Origin: Nereocystis luetkeana
Taxonomy: Eukaryota; Sar; Phaeophyceae; Laminariales; Laminariaceae
DNA length: 64,000 nt
Reading direction: 5' to 3'
NCBI GenBank assembly: GCA_031213475.1
Contig: JARUPZ010000025.1
Location: 6,707,676 to 6,771,675 of the forward strand
Shown: piece by piece, positions 47,201 to 57,707 of the stretch
Layout: each line of letters opens with the position of its first letter
Numbering within the stretch: the stretch's first letter is position 1
Notes under the pieces: generated by a model
Told to the model about the DNA's origin: nothing
Databases searched by the model: none
The model's input: the letters and a program-made list of their open reading frames with translations, nothing else
Translations under genes and position numbers: made by a program

Positions 47201-48423
47201 TAGAAGGGGATATATCCCATAGCCTCTCGCCCAAGTAAGAACGAGAACCCGTCCACCGCAGAATTTTGAGTTTTGGGTGCTCCATTGGTTCGATGTCCAA
47301 TAGGGATTTCTATTTGATGCAATAGCAATTTGCGGGTATTTTCCGATTGTAGATATTTCGTTTTTTTTCGTCAAGGACCAAAGCTGGCCCGAACACGACC
47401 CATCGACGCCTGCTCACGGCACACAGCATCACCCTACTGCAAAGAAGCTAGGTCGCGCTGGGGATAACCTGAACCCCATCCTACGGCAATGCGTAGTCGT
47501 ACGGTCTCGCGGGGTTTTATGGGCGTGATCCCGACTTAGTCCGCGGATAGTCCTGGAATAGCCAAAAGCACGCCAAGGTAAAGAGGTTTTGCCGCTTTGT
47601 TCCCTTTCGCGGAAAAGACAAACAAACCACACGACACGCACGGCCGCCACACGCTGCCACACGAGCCGCACGGCCGATTACCGGAGGAAGCATCCTCCTA
47701 TTGACCTTCTTCCCGTTCGCTGCTACTCCCAGCAACTCGTGATTCGGTCCTCTTGTAGATGTTGTTAATATTTATAGTGCCTGGGAGAAGTCATCCAGCA
47801 AGGGTGCTTCGTCGTGTTACTGCTTCCCATAGTTGTTCGACTGCTGTGTGGCGAAAAACAGCTTACAAACACGACGATATCTACTGCCTCCGGTGCGGTG
47901 CGTATTTGTGCTGCTGCGGAGAATGCTGCTGCTGCTGCTGGTGGTTGATGCTGACGCTGCTTCTACTACTGCTGCTTGATCCCTCCAGTGCACTTGATAC
48001 TGACGTTGGTGGTATATGCTGCTGCTCCTGTGTCATGAGTTGTCCTCGCATCCAGTTGTTTCTACCCATCGGCACCATCAATACATCAGCACACCGTGTC
48101 TTAATCGTGATGCTTGACCAGAAAAATACCTGGTACGTGAACAAATTATGAGTCACAGACTCCTGCTTCTGTGACTCGGAGAAAACCAAAACAATCGCAA
48201 AGTATAAAGGTAGGCAGTTCTGCTCCCGACACAAAGAGCAATGTAGTCCTTGCCCCCGTCGCACTCGCTAAACACCACCTTTTGAGGGATGTGGTGTGCT
48301 CGTCTGTGGGGGGGGGGGGGGGTGTAGCCTAGGGTCCTTAAGACGAAATGTGGTCGACCTCGAAAAATCCTCATATATCACACCGACTCTGTAAGTATGT
48401 ACGATATCACCAAGGCTGTTAGC
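44293..48423. other. Long stretch without a supported gene
   Basis: Frames include 45709-46350 minus (213 codons, no domain) and two adjoining plus-strand frames at 45205-45653 whose composition is fairly protein-like (A-P-N-N-V-G-L-A-G-G-H-N-V-V-E-G) but also open on the minus strand. TACCAGGTA lies at 44524-44532 and 46054-46062, TACCTGGTA at 48127-48135. A CTG-rich block lies at 47900-48030 and a poly(G) run of about 15 at 48308-48322. Confidence 0.4.
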
Positions 48424-48655
48424 GGGTCATGGCCCGAACCCCTGGTCGGGTCAGGAGGTCTTCAAACCCTCACGGGTCGGGTCGGGTCAGGTCGAGTGGA
48501 GAGGTTTCCAAATCTCGCGGGTCGGGTCATGTCGGGCCAAGAGTTGTTCTAAGATCACAGATCGGGTCATGTCGGGCCAAGAGTGGTTTTGAGCTGGCGG
48601 ATCTGGTCGGATCGGGTCGGGTCAAGACGTCATGAAAGGCTCACGGGTCAGTTGA
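48424..48655 (+). repeat. CGGGTCGGGTC minisatellite, 43-45-bp units
   Basis: Units combine GATCGGGTCATGTCGGGCCA with AGAGTNGTTNTGAGNT. GGGTCGGGTCA is the recurrent core, and diverged text of the same kind (GACCCGCGGGTCGGGCCCG) lies at 48722-48740. Confidence 0.85.
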
Positions 48656-51355
48656 GCTCACGACACACGAGAAACGGGGCATTCGTTGATCGGGCCAGCA
48701 TGATTAGGTAGTTGGTTCCTGCTGACCCGCGGGTCGGGCCCGCGCGTCCAACCCGCAGATTCGACACTTGTGAAAATTACCCGCTTGCTGCCCAAAGGGC
48801 TCTCTCATACCAACAGAACAGCAGACAATGCTCAATTAGTATCATCTTTAGGTAAATCAATGAGTATTGACTTGTTTGTAAAGTGTCGACTCTCGGGCTG
48901 GCCGAATCCGCGGGTCGAGAGAGATGGGCCGCACGCCCATGGTCTTACCTGGAGCCGGCAACTAAATTCAATTGGCGCTAAGCGCCAAAAACGAGGGAGC
49001 AAAGCAACCAAAGTTTTTTTTGTCCTATACACGATAAAAAGTATTTCGTACAGCGGTGGGTACAGGCTTTGTCTGTCTGTAACTAAGGTTGTGGCATAGT
49101 AAACCTGAGTACGAGAGCTGTACGCGACCGATTTCCACACACTTGACGTCTACAGAGACGAACGATCGTGGTCTAACGCGTAGAACATGTTTCGCTGCAC
49201 AAGTTGTCGCGAGTTGGTCGCTGCTGTCGGAGTGCTGCAACAGTCGTGGTGGATGGGAGCGGCAAAAAAAAAACGTTTGGAGTTTGGCTTTGTTTTCGGC
49301 GAGCGCACACGACCTACGGCATGTAACAGACAAACTCGCTTCCTGTATATATCTACTGGTATCGGTTGAGAATACGAGAACTACAGCTTTTGGGGCTGTT
49401 TACAATTTCCACAACACAGATGCTGTGTACGTTTGCCTTGATGTTCCCCATGGAGGTAAACTTATTTTTTCTCGGCTTCCCTCTGGATATTTTCAATACC
49501 CGGTAGGTCAGACGATATTTTTCTACAGCGACCGGTTCAGTTGGCCTAGTATAACGTCACGAGCACTTACCGTGGGTAAGCACGTAGCCTGGCCGGGTGA
49601 GATAAATAACCACCAACTATGATACGTGCAGGTGAAAGAACGTGCCCATGGGCAATCAACACCGTGTTCACAGGTGTGCGCATCGTACCTTCTCTTGCTA
49701 CTGGAGCGTTTAGATATAATCGAGTAGGCTATCAAACGAACCGCGTTTTCATTGCGCTCGTGATTCCTCGTTGATTGAGGGCAACACGCAGAAGCAGTCT
49801 TCGTCGATCACTGCTCCTGCAGCCCCCTCAAACATATGGAGTCAGTAAGTTATTCGCATATAGCCCAAGCGCATTCCGCTCTCAGAAGCTGTGCACCGGC
49901 CGTAAGTGTCGGATGTAGTTCGCAAGGACGGCATTCTATATTTCTTGCGGAATAATCAAGCACGTGAACCAAACGTTGACTGACAGAATGCCCAACACAA
50001 GAATGCAGCCATCCTCGTAATAATATCAACGGAGTAAAAACGTCGCCTAAAAGCCGTGGCAGAACCTACCCCTGAAGCATGTTGATGACAGTGCACATAC
50101 ATGCTGCATGCATCGTACTCCATAAGGTATAATATGAACAGTAATATTCGGACCGCCCGCACTGAACGTGTGCCATCACTGTGGGCCGGAATTGCAGCCC
50201 GCCTGTAACATTTCGTCTCCGGCGCATACAACTCGCACTCCCCACTGGTTTTCCAAGTTGCGTTCGTCTCCTTCGGATGCTTGAAAGTCCCGGAAAAGCT
50301 AGTCGGGTGCACAGCAGATACACCTTCCACCTCTGTGTTGCTGCCTAAAAAAAATGAATATGGTGGTATTTATGTACCCCCTCTGCCATCCCATTGCCCC
50401 CTGGCAAACGCGCGAAGATCTCGATGGCATTGACGACAGCACAGCATCCATCTGCCCTCCCCTGATCTAGAGCAGCAGCTTAACGTTCTACATATTTTCT
50501 GCCTAAGCTGAAGGCCATCGACGATTCAACAAGCGAAGCATTGCCACGAGTGGCACTTGCGGGGCCTTCACTACCGGCCTTGTTGCTCAAACGGGGAACA
50601 GAAACGTTAGTTACCGCTTCCACATCCGCGACGGCATCGTCCTCCTTTCAGTTCTGCATCAAATGACCCGCGTCGTAGTCCTGTTGAAACTATTCCGGAA
50701 CAAAACTAGAAAACAAATCGGTCTCCTATCGTACGAGTATGCATGCCGTCTTCTGGCCGGTCTCTTCGGGCCAAAGCAGCTGAGATCAACGGCAGTCCTG
50801 TTGAATCTGTTCCCGAAAAGTCCCTCCACTCGCGAATGGTACAAAGCTCTCGCGAATCAGGGCTGACAATCTTGCGAAAGGCCACCGAAACGCCCCCACG
50901 GCGACCGACCAGAGTTAACGAATTTATAGTTTTGTTTATATACGCATGTGGCACAATGCCTGGGGTACAGGTATGCCCTTGTAAAAGTACCGGGGTGTGG
51001 GCGCGGGTGCAGGTACGGGTACTTCTACAACATCCGTACGAATACTTTTGCGTGTTTCGTTCGACGTCCGTGCCTCTGTATGTTCTGTAAGACATCCATA
51101 ATCCATACCCGTACCGACCCGTGCCCTGAATTCCTGGGAGTTATGTACGAGTAAGACTTGCTTATACGGGACACGGGTATATCTTTGCCACCATACCTGG
51201 GGAGTCGGTAGTGGTTCGGGTGTCACCCCAAGAATGCCGGGTATATTCATTCTGACGTCATGTCTCGTCAATCACACACACCGACCACGAAAACACACAC
51301 AAACAAACCTCCTCTTTCACCACACCAGACACCAATTATATAGAAAAAACACTAT
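48656..51355. other. No supported gene
   Basis: A plus-strand frame at 49089-49622 is open for 177 codons from a non-ATG codon. Its middle part (about 49397-49510, preceded by AACTACAG, a conceivable acceptor) has a fairly ordinary composition but no known domain. Around 50950-51020 there is GGGTACAGGTATGCCC text resembling 52113-52135. Confidence 0.4.
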
Positions 51356-51464
51356 TATTAGGGGGGACCATAATTAATAGGACCTATGGTAGACACAAAA
51401 ACCTACATATTTGACTATGTTTACTCACAATACTTGGTCCTATTAACTATAGTCCCCCGTATTA
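51356..51464. mobile_element. MITE family A, copy 4 (109 bp)
   Basis: The left end TATTAGGGGGGACCATAATT and right end AACTATAGTCCCCCGTATTA match the family TIRs with few changes. It lies only 6 bp from the left end of the 399-bp family B element (51471), so two unrelated TIR elements are nested or adjacent. Confidence 0.88.
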
Positions 51465-51470
51465 GCACAC

Positions 51471-51869
51471 AACAGACAAATCGGAAAAATGGGAACGAAG
51501 CCTAAAATGAGAACCAAGCCGTATCTATCTCCACAACCATGTGGTGTATCAGAGAACCAAAACGATCCTGCGAAACCCCTTGGCCAGCCCTGTGAGAGGA
51601 GCTCGTCAGAACGGTCATGCTCCATCTCGTGCCTTCGGGTGGGCGCAAAAAGCGATATACGCTGGCTCTATTGTGATTTCTCTAGATGCTGGCTACCGCG
51701 GCGATGCCGAGGACTTCCAGCCTGAGCGACAGCTCATTCGAAGGCTGTTGTTAAGCCCCACAGGACTGTCAACTTTTTTTCTTGGAGTGGTACACAATTG
51801 GTTTGCTTTCTAAAAAAAACCGTCCGTTCTCATTTTTTGTTTCGTTCCCATTTTTCCGTTTTGTCTGTT
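51471..51869 (+). mobile_element. TIR element family B, copy 2 (399 bp, ACAC target duplication)
   Basis: Ends AACAGACAAATC / AAACGGACAAAA-type TIRs as in 15930-16324, here in the opposite orientation. ACAC flanks both sides (51467-51470 and 51870-51873). Internal sequence matches copy 1 closely, including a run of T near 51773-51780. A 90-codon frame (51541-51813) is conserved between copies, simply reflecting high identity. Confidence 0.88.
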
Positions 51870-52674
51870 ACACGCGTATGTGTACTCGCGGAGAGGGGGC
51901 ATGAACGCCGCGGAACCCCGAGCATCAACCGTCAGGCACGAGCGGGGAGTGAAGCAATGACAGTCGAGGTGGGTGATGGTAAATCCGTGCCTGTATTTGA
52001 ACAGGTGCTTGTACCCGACTTGAAGGGAGGGGAGGGGTGTATGTACATTGCCGGTTGACACCATCGAAGCCGTACCCGGAACTTCTCTAAGTTCTGCATG
52101 CCCGTGGCACCATACCCGGGGTACAGGTATGCCCTAAATTTAAAAGTAGTAAATACCTGGGTACCGGTACGGGTACAGCATTCGTTCCCCTACCCGGAAC
52201 TTACGGCAGTTTTTATTAATTCATGAAATACGTCAGCTGTCAGCTGTGACTGATTAAATAGTTGATACCTGGTAGTCAGTCAGCTTTGCAAGCTGCGTAA
52301 TACGCCTCGTCTATACCCCATTTTTTACTGAATTCACTATTTATTTGTATGATAAGCCGTTCGTGCGTAGCCTGTATGTATTTCCTTGTCACGGTATAGG
52401 CCAGTGACTCGCCTGAACACTACCCGGGTCAACAAGAAAATTTAATAAACCTTCCACACCCGAACCAGGAACTGCAGTAAGTTCCGTAAGACTTCGGTAC
52501 TTGTACCCGGAATTCACGAACCCTACAGAATACAAACTTGGAAAGTTCTCTCCTAACATTTTCACCAAGTGTTAGTCCGGGGATTGAACATACAGTTCCC
52601 TTCGTAGATGCGCTAGATCCCTTGGCGTGGCCTACTCCCAACATGTATCAGGTACGGTAGTGTATCGTGCTTCA
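51870..52674. other. Unassigned, with GGTACAGGTA-type fragments
   Basis: Fragments such as CCGGGGTACAGGTATGCCC (about 52117) and GGGTACCGGTACGGGTAC (about 52167) resemble the flanks of the 41-bp minisatellite. TACCTGGTA lies at 52266-52274. No gene. Confidence 0.45.
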
Positions 52675-52764
52675 CCTTTTTAGAACCGCAGTCCCGTTTT
52701 GGGGACAAACTACTTGAAGTTTGAATGATATGTCCCCAAAACGGGACTGCGGTTGTAAAAGGGT
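52675..52764. mobile_element. Short foldback MITE family F, copy 1
   Basis: AGAACCGCAGTCCCGTTTTG pairs with its inverted copy on the right (AAAACGGGACTGCGGTTGT), leaving a loop of about 28 bp containing ACTACTTGAAGTTTGAATG. The second copy at 57611-57707 has the same design. No coding capacity. Confidence 0.88.
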
Positions 52765-52835
52765 TAAATCCTTAGCTTTGGAAAGAGCCAAAAATAGGTA
52801 TGTCCAAATTGTTTTAGCCATTTATAGGTACCCTA

Positions 52836-53660
52836 AATATTGCACTCGGAAAAAGGCTTCCTGGCCTTTCCTCTGATTGGCCAGCACCCGATCGTACCTA
52901 TATGGGTGGCTGAAAGGTCCCAGGTACAATTCACTCTGGCTCTGTGGCTACTCCGGCTCTATCCGCTTTTGGCTTCAGTTGTACCCGAAAAAAATGGCTC
53001 AATCGAACCCTCTTACTGCTCAATTACAGTACTCGGACGATAACAGGGCTTTTGGGACCAGGTGATCCGAGCGTCCCATGTACACTTCTCTGTGGCTACT
53101 CACGTTCGTCTTCACCAGTTTTAGCTTCGGCGATACCTACGAATGGCTCAAAGGAATCCTTTTCTGCGAAAATTGATGTATGGCGGCAGGGCCATTGAGA
53201 CCAGTCCGGGCGTCTCATGTACACCTCTCTGTGGCTACTCAACTTCGGCTTCACTTGTTTTTGGCTTCAATTCTACCTGCGAAGGGCTCAACTGAAATAC
53301 GGCGACAGGGCCGTTGAGACCAGGCGGTCAAAGCTGTTAGCAACATAACACGATCACTTTGCGATATCGCATCTTGCGGACAGGGGTATTAGTGTTCCAG
53401 AATACCGCACACTCATCACATAATCTGTGCTAGTGGCTAGGAGATGCTTTCTCATTTGAGAAAGAGGGCCGTCGCAGGTACAGGTTGTTGCGCCTTTAGA
53501 GGTACAATTGAAACCAAAAGCATGTGAAGCCCCATTTGAGTAGCCACAGACAGGTGTACCTGGGATCTTTGAGTCAACAATAAGTACGATCGGGTGCTGG
53601 CCCATCATAGGGAGCGCCACCCAGCCTTTTGCCGGATGCAATATTTCAAGGTTAGGTTCT
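52836..53660. mobile_element. Foldback element with internal 143-bp tandem units
   Basis: The left end (AAATATTGCACTCGGAAAAAGG, GGCCAGCACCCGATCGTAC) is repeated in inverted orientation at the right end (about 53500-53650; GTACGATCGGGTGCTGGCCC, CCGGATGCAATATTT). Inside, TCTGTGGCTACTC recurs at about 52941, 53088 and 53228 (period 140-147 bp), each followed by TTTTGGCTTCA-like text. Arms are roughly 150 bp at 75-80 percent identity by eye. The right end runs into the 41-bp minisatellite. No transposase is seen. Confidence 0.7.
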
Positions 53661-53679
53661 GAAGGGTTTGTGGATTTAG

Positions 53680-54315
53680 GGTTAGGGTATAGGTGTCTTA
53701 CAGAACTTACAGAAGCTCCGGGTTAGGGTATAAAACCCGTACAGAACTCACAGAAGTTCCGGGTATTGTGGCCCGGGCGTATAGAACTCACAGAAGTTCC
53801 GGTCAGGTATAACAACGTTGCACCGGTGCCCCGGGCATTGTAAAACCGGGCGTACAGAACTTACAGAAGTTCCGGGTACGGGTATGAAGGTCGTACAGAA
53901 CTCACAGAAGTTCCGGGTACGGGTAAAAAACCCTTACAGAGCTCACAGAAGTTCCGGGTATTGTGGCACGGGCGTACAGAGCTCACAGAAGTTCCAGGCA
54001 AGTATAAAAAAGGTGTACAGGTACCCCGGGTATTGTGGCTCGGTCCCGCACAACTTACAGACGTTTCGGGTACGGGTTTGAAGGTGGCACAAAACTCACG
54101 GAAGTTCCCGGTACTGTGACACGGACGTACAGAACTCACAGACGTTCCGGGTATTTATTGTGGAAAGGGCGTACAGAACTCACCGAAGCTCCGATTGTGG
54201 CCCGGGCGTACAGAACTCACTGAAGTTTCGATTGTGGCACGGGCGTACAGAACTCACAGAAGTCTAAATTGTGGCACGGGCGTACAGAACTTACAGAAGT
54301 TCCGGACAGTACCCC
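53680..54315 (+). repeat. 41-bp minisatellite, array 1
   Basis: The unit is CGTACAGAACTCACAGAAGT followed by TCCGGGTACGGGTATGAAGG, with starts at about 53851, 53892, 53933 and 53973 (period 40-41 bp). Variant tails (GGGTATTGTGGCACGGG) alternate. A second array of the same unit lies at 57061-57480. Frames through it, on either strand, are translations of the repeat. Confidence 0.9.
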
Positions 54316-55092
54316 GGTAAATACCCACCTTAAGGGGGCGGAAAAAAACGAATTTACTGGTCAATCAAATACATAAAGTGCATTTCGGAATGCTCCGATT
54401 GGTCTACTGCAAACGCGACACATTCTGTGTAATACCGGTAATAATGCGTACATACCATGCACGTACCATTCGTTGTGTAGCTCATTTCTGTTGTAGCTGT
54501 CTTTGACGATTTTCATGGTAAGAACCGTTGCAACTTCATGGGAACGACTTCCGGGGTCATAGATTTACCTCCCAAATCAAGGTACTTGTATGCCGTTCCA
54601 CAGGAACAAAACCTTGTAAGATTGCTGTTAATGATACTATTGCAGTTGTTGAGAGCGCCTTGCAGCGTGGGTAGGCACAATTCGATGCGAGTCGACGAGG
54701 GAAGAAAAGGCTGAAATCTTCTCGCGATGAAAATGAAGGCACGTACCGTAGCGGGAAGGGGGGAGAAAAGCCTGCTATGTGACCCCGGATCTGAGTTACG
54801 AGTGGGAAGGAGAGAGAGGAGGAGATGATCGAAGATAATGAATGGGATGAGCAAAAAAACAAAAAAAGGTACTTACCAGTATTTAAAGGGAAAGCCCGAA
54901 AGTCCTTCCAAAACGGACAAAAAAACAAACCAAAATGAAGCCATGCCGATCACAACTACTAATGTATGAGAATCTAATATTACGCACAGTGGTGTTGTGT
55001 CCCACCATCTAGGTTGCCGAATAATGACAGGCTAATACTAATCTACAGTGCAGCCGCAGCATTAACAGCAGCCCCCCCCCACCCAGACTTCG
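54316..55092. other. No supported gene
   Basis: AT-rich. Two overlapping minus-strand frames (54513-54928) are Phe/Ser/Leu-rich without a domain. A poly(C) tract of nine lies at 55072-55080, just 3' of the next exon. Confidence 0.4.
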
Positions 55093-55386
55093 TCAGCCCT
55101 CGTCCATGCCCATGTCTTGAGTAGTTGCTGCCGCAGGATTGTTCAGCACGTCAAAGGCGGCTCCAGCCGCCACCAAGTTAGTGTCCTTCCCGGTGAACCG
55201 CGCCGGCAGACATGCCCGAATATCCTTCGTAGCGATCATGGGGATGGCCCCGTAATCGGGGATGTGCTCATAGGCGGCCTTGAAGAACATCACCATCTCC
55301 ACCCAGTATGTGTCGATCCCACTCCGGTTTGGAACGAGGAGGTTACCGAAAGCACTGAGATCGCGCTCAATCGCAGGTGTACCAGC
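55093..55386 (-). CDS. Coding-like terminal exon, function unknown
   Basis: A minus-strand open stretch ending at a TGA (55093-55095) with strongly protein-like sequence and G/C-rich third positions. It contains E-R-D-L-S-A-F-G-N-L-L-V-P-N-R-S-G-I-D, then V-M-F-F-K-A-A-Y-E-H-I-P-D-Y-G-A-I-P and I-R-A-C-L-P-A-R-F-T-G-K-D-T-N, ending in an Ala/Thr/Met/Asp tail. A candidate acceptor (AACGCAG, exon from 55386, in phase) precedes it, and the sequence upstream turns AT-rich. No ATG lies near the 5' edge, so earlier exons must exist if it is a gene; I could not find them. I do not recognise the family. Conserved charged and aromatic residues in a short spacing suggest a genuine, possibly transposon- or host-derived, domain. 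Confidence 0.5.
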   Translation of the reverse strand, partial: AGTPAIERDLSAFGNLLVPNRSGIDTYWVEMVMFFKAAYEHIPDYGAIPMIATKDIRACLPARFTGKDTNLVAAGAAFDVLNNPAAATTQDMGMDEG

Positions 55387-55829
55387 CTGCGTTGCTTTAG
55401 ATTTTTTGTATAGACGAAAACAAATTAAAATTGAAATCGTCTTTGAACCACCCCCCCCCGACTACGGTCATTCATGAAATGAGTACTGGTACGGTACACC
55501 CCACTACTATTTAATAAATTATAATATAATATGAATAATAATAGTGTAGCAGTGAAAAAACGAGACCACTACGTACGTACGTGCGTATCATAAGTTGCGC
55601 TCGTTGTGATATTCTTGTAATATTCCAATACGCATCAAACCAGGTTGCATATACTCTTAATGTATATAGAACTACATACTTAGATCATAACCCCTGAGCG
55701 TGCTCGGTTGGGGCATCCCTGGCCTCTCAGAGCTCACACTTCCAAACCGCCTCCTTTCATTATTTGCCGGACCTTTCCAGCAGTTCTTTGTTTTCTCTGT
55801 CAGTTCTTCCTTTTTTCTTCTTTCGTTTT
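55387..55829. other. AT-rich unassigned sequence
   Basis: Contains a poly(C) run (about 55449-55458), a GTACGTACGTACGTGCG tract near 55571, and TAATA-rich text. Possible intron and 5' region of the neighbouring exon. Confidence 0.4.
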
Positions 55830-56557
55830 GTGTGCGTGCGTGTTCTCCGAGCACGGCATCGCGGGAGGACCCGCCACCGTCGCGGGTGCCAGCGGGTGCT
55901 GGCGGGTAGAGGGGGGGTTGCAAGGAGCGCGGACGCCGCTTTCGTGCCTAGGCGTCGCGTGTGCCTCGAGACACGAGGGATGCATGAATGTGCTTTGTCT
56001 GGCTTCGATTTATGATTGTTGATAGAATATGTACGAATTTATAAAGGTCGTTCGGGAGGGCAAGATAATATTCAAGCGGTGCTTATTTTTGCGACCACGC
56101 TGAAGTTGAAAGAGGGAGGTGTGCAGTTTGACCACCAACGTTATCGAGCTGGCGAACGACGGCCACGGTGAGCACCGGGCTTGACGCGGGGCGGGCGACG
56201 GGGCTGATTGTGGCAGAGAGTGATAAAAGCTTTACCCGGACCGAATCGGTAGCGAGGTGGTCGCGAGAGGGGCGGGCGGCGTACGAGGCTGAGATAGAAA
56301 CTCTTCTGTGCGATTTTTCTGTTCTTCTTGTCGACCGGGTGTAAGGTGTTCCAGTCAGGCAGAAAAATATTACACGAGAGGGGACGGGGATTTTTTTTCC
56401 TTTCCGAGTTTTCGGTTTCATTTTCATTGTTTTTGCTGCTGTGCCGTGCTGTGCTCGCGCTTTCTTCGTACATACAGTACAGACCTAGAGCATATCGAAA
56501 GAAGAAAATACGTACAGACAGTAGGACCCTACCTGGGGTGTATGTACGTACGTACGA
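55830..56557 (+). repeat. Dispersed repeat E, copy 2
   Basis: Matches 28200-29016 in the same orientation, about 75 percent identical by eye, but lacks the internal 105-bp duplication. Ends GGGTGTATGTACGTACGTACG. Confidence 0.82.
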
Positions 56558-57060
56558 CATCCGCGACGCGAAGCGTATACGTATGTGGCATCCAAGCTGA
56601 CGTCGGAGCTGTTTTTTCCTGAAGCATGGCGGCGGGACTCTTGGCATTATCAAGTCGCCGGTTTGCAATTACGATCCTTGAAAACACTAAACTCAATCAT
56701 CGTGGACCTCTGTTCGCTTCGCATAATTTGATGTACTTTTTTCCTTTTTTCCTTCCTGAGCGAAACGCCTTGTACACACATACGACGTATATACGAGCTG
56801 CATTTCGTCATGTCGTTTTTGATGTGTATCACTGATGAGACATACATGACGTCAGACTGCATAATATCACTCCTCATCAAACACGTCGGAAGACATGTCA
56901 AGCAAAGCAAACATGCGCTGTCAAGGGTGTAGGGCCGAAGTGTTCCACACTAAAACCTACTAGTTTGGTGTCAGTCACGGCATGTCAAGGGTAAGCTGCT
57001 GTCTGTCAAGGGTTCAAAGCCCTGTCTCCCGACATCCTTGCTCCTCAACGCCATCCTAAC
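56558..57060. other. No recognisable feature
   Basis: Short AGGGT-containing repeats (GTCAAGGGT at about 56921, 56986 and 57007) and no gene. Confidence 0.45.
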
Positions 57061-57480
57061 CTGTACCGGCACCCCGGGTATTGTGCCGAGGGTATACCCT
57101 TACCCCGGTTATTGTGCCGAAGGTCTTACCGAACTTACAGACATTCCGGGTACGGGTATGGATGTCTTGCAGAACGTACAGAAGTTCCAGGTACGGGTAT
57201 AAAACCCTTGCTGAACTCACAGAAGTTCCGGGCATTGTGTCACGGGCATCCAGAACTCACAGAAGGCTCGGGCAGGTACAAAAACGTTGTACCGGTACCC
57301 CGGGGGTTGTGAAACGGATCGTACAAAACTTACAGAAGTTCCGGGTACGGGTATGAAGGTCGTACAGAACTAACGGAAGTTCCGGGTACGGGTATAAACG
57401 TCTTACAGAACTTACAGAACTTCTCTATTATAGGGTATTTCCCGGGTAAATACCCCGGGTATTGTTCTCTAGGTACCCTA
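57061..57480 (+). repeat. 41-bp minisatellite, array 2
   Basis: The same unit as 53680-54315 (ACAGAACTTACAGAAGTTCC, GGGTACGGGTATGAAGG). The array ends in CAGAACCTAACCTTGCAATATT, which matches text at the right end of the foldback element at about 53640 in inverted orientation. The two arrays may be copies of one larger unit. Confidence 0.88.
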
Positions 57481-57610
57481 CAGAACCTAACCTTGCAATA
57501 TTTAGTCGACCTGCATATGGCTCAAAAGGCATACCTGGTACCAGGTAGGTACACCTATTATTTTTCGTTTGATGTTTCGTTCCGCGCTGGCTAAACCCGC
57601 CACAACCACG
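57481..57610. other. Unassigned, with paired TACCWGGTA motifs
   Basis: Overlapping TACCTGGTA (57532-57540) and TACCAGGTA (57539-57547) form a 16-bp inverted pair. Confidence 0.6.
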
Positions 57611-57707
57611 TTAACCCCTTTAGAACCGCGGTCCCGTTTGGGGACAAAACTACTTGAAATTTGAGTGGTTTGTCCCCAGAACGGGACTGCGGTTCTAAAA
57701 GGGTTAA
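57611..57707. mobile_element. Short foldback MITE family F, copy 2 (97 bp)
   Basis: TTAACCCCTTTAGAACCGCG pairs with CGCAGTTCTAAAAGGGTTAA-type text on the right (about 57685-57707). TTAA at both extreme ends could be a 4-bp target duplication of the piggyBac type or part of the palindrome; the copy at 52675 lacks TTAA on its left, so this is unresolved. Confidence 0.88.

Noticed and set aside
53818-54223. Frames with repeated S-S-x-x-F-R-V-R-V style text as a tandem-repeat protein
   Set aside because: The 41-bp unit is not a multiple of three, so the frame changes every unit; it is a non-coding minisatellite.
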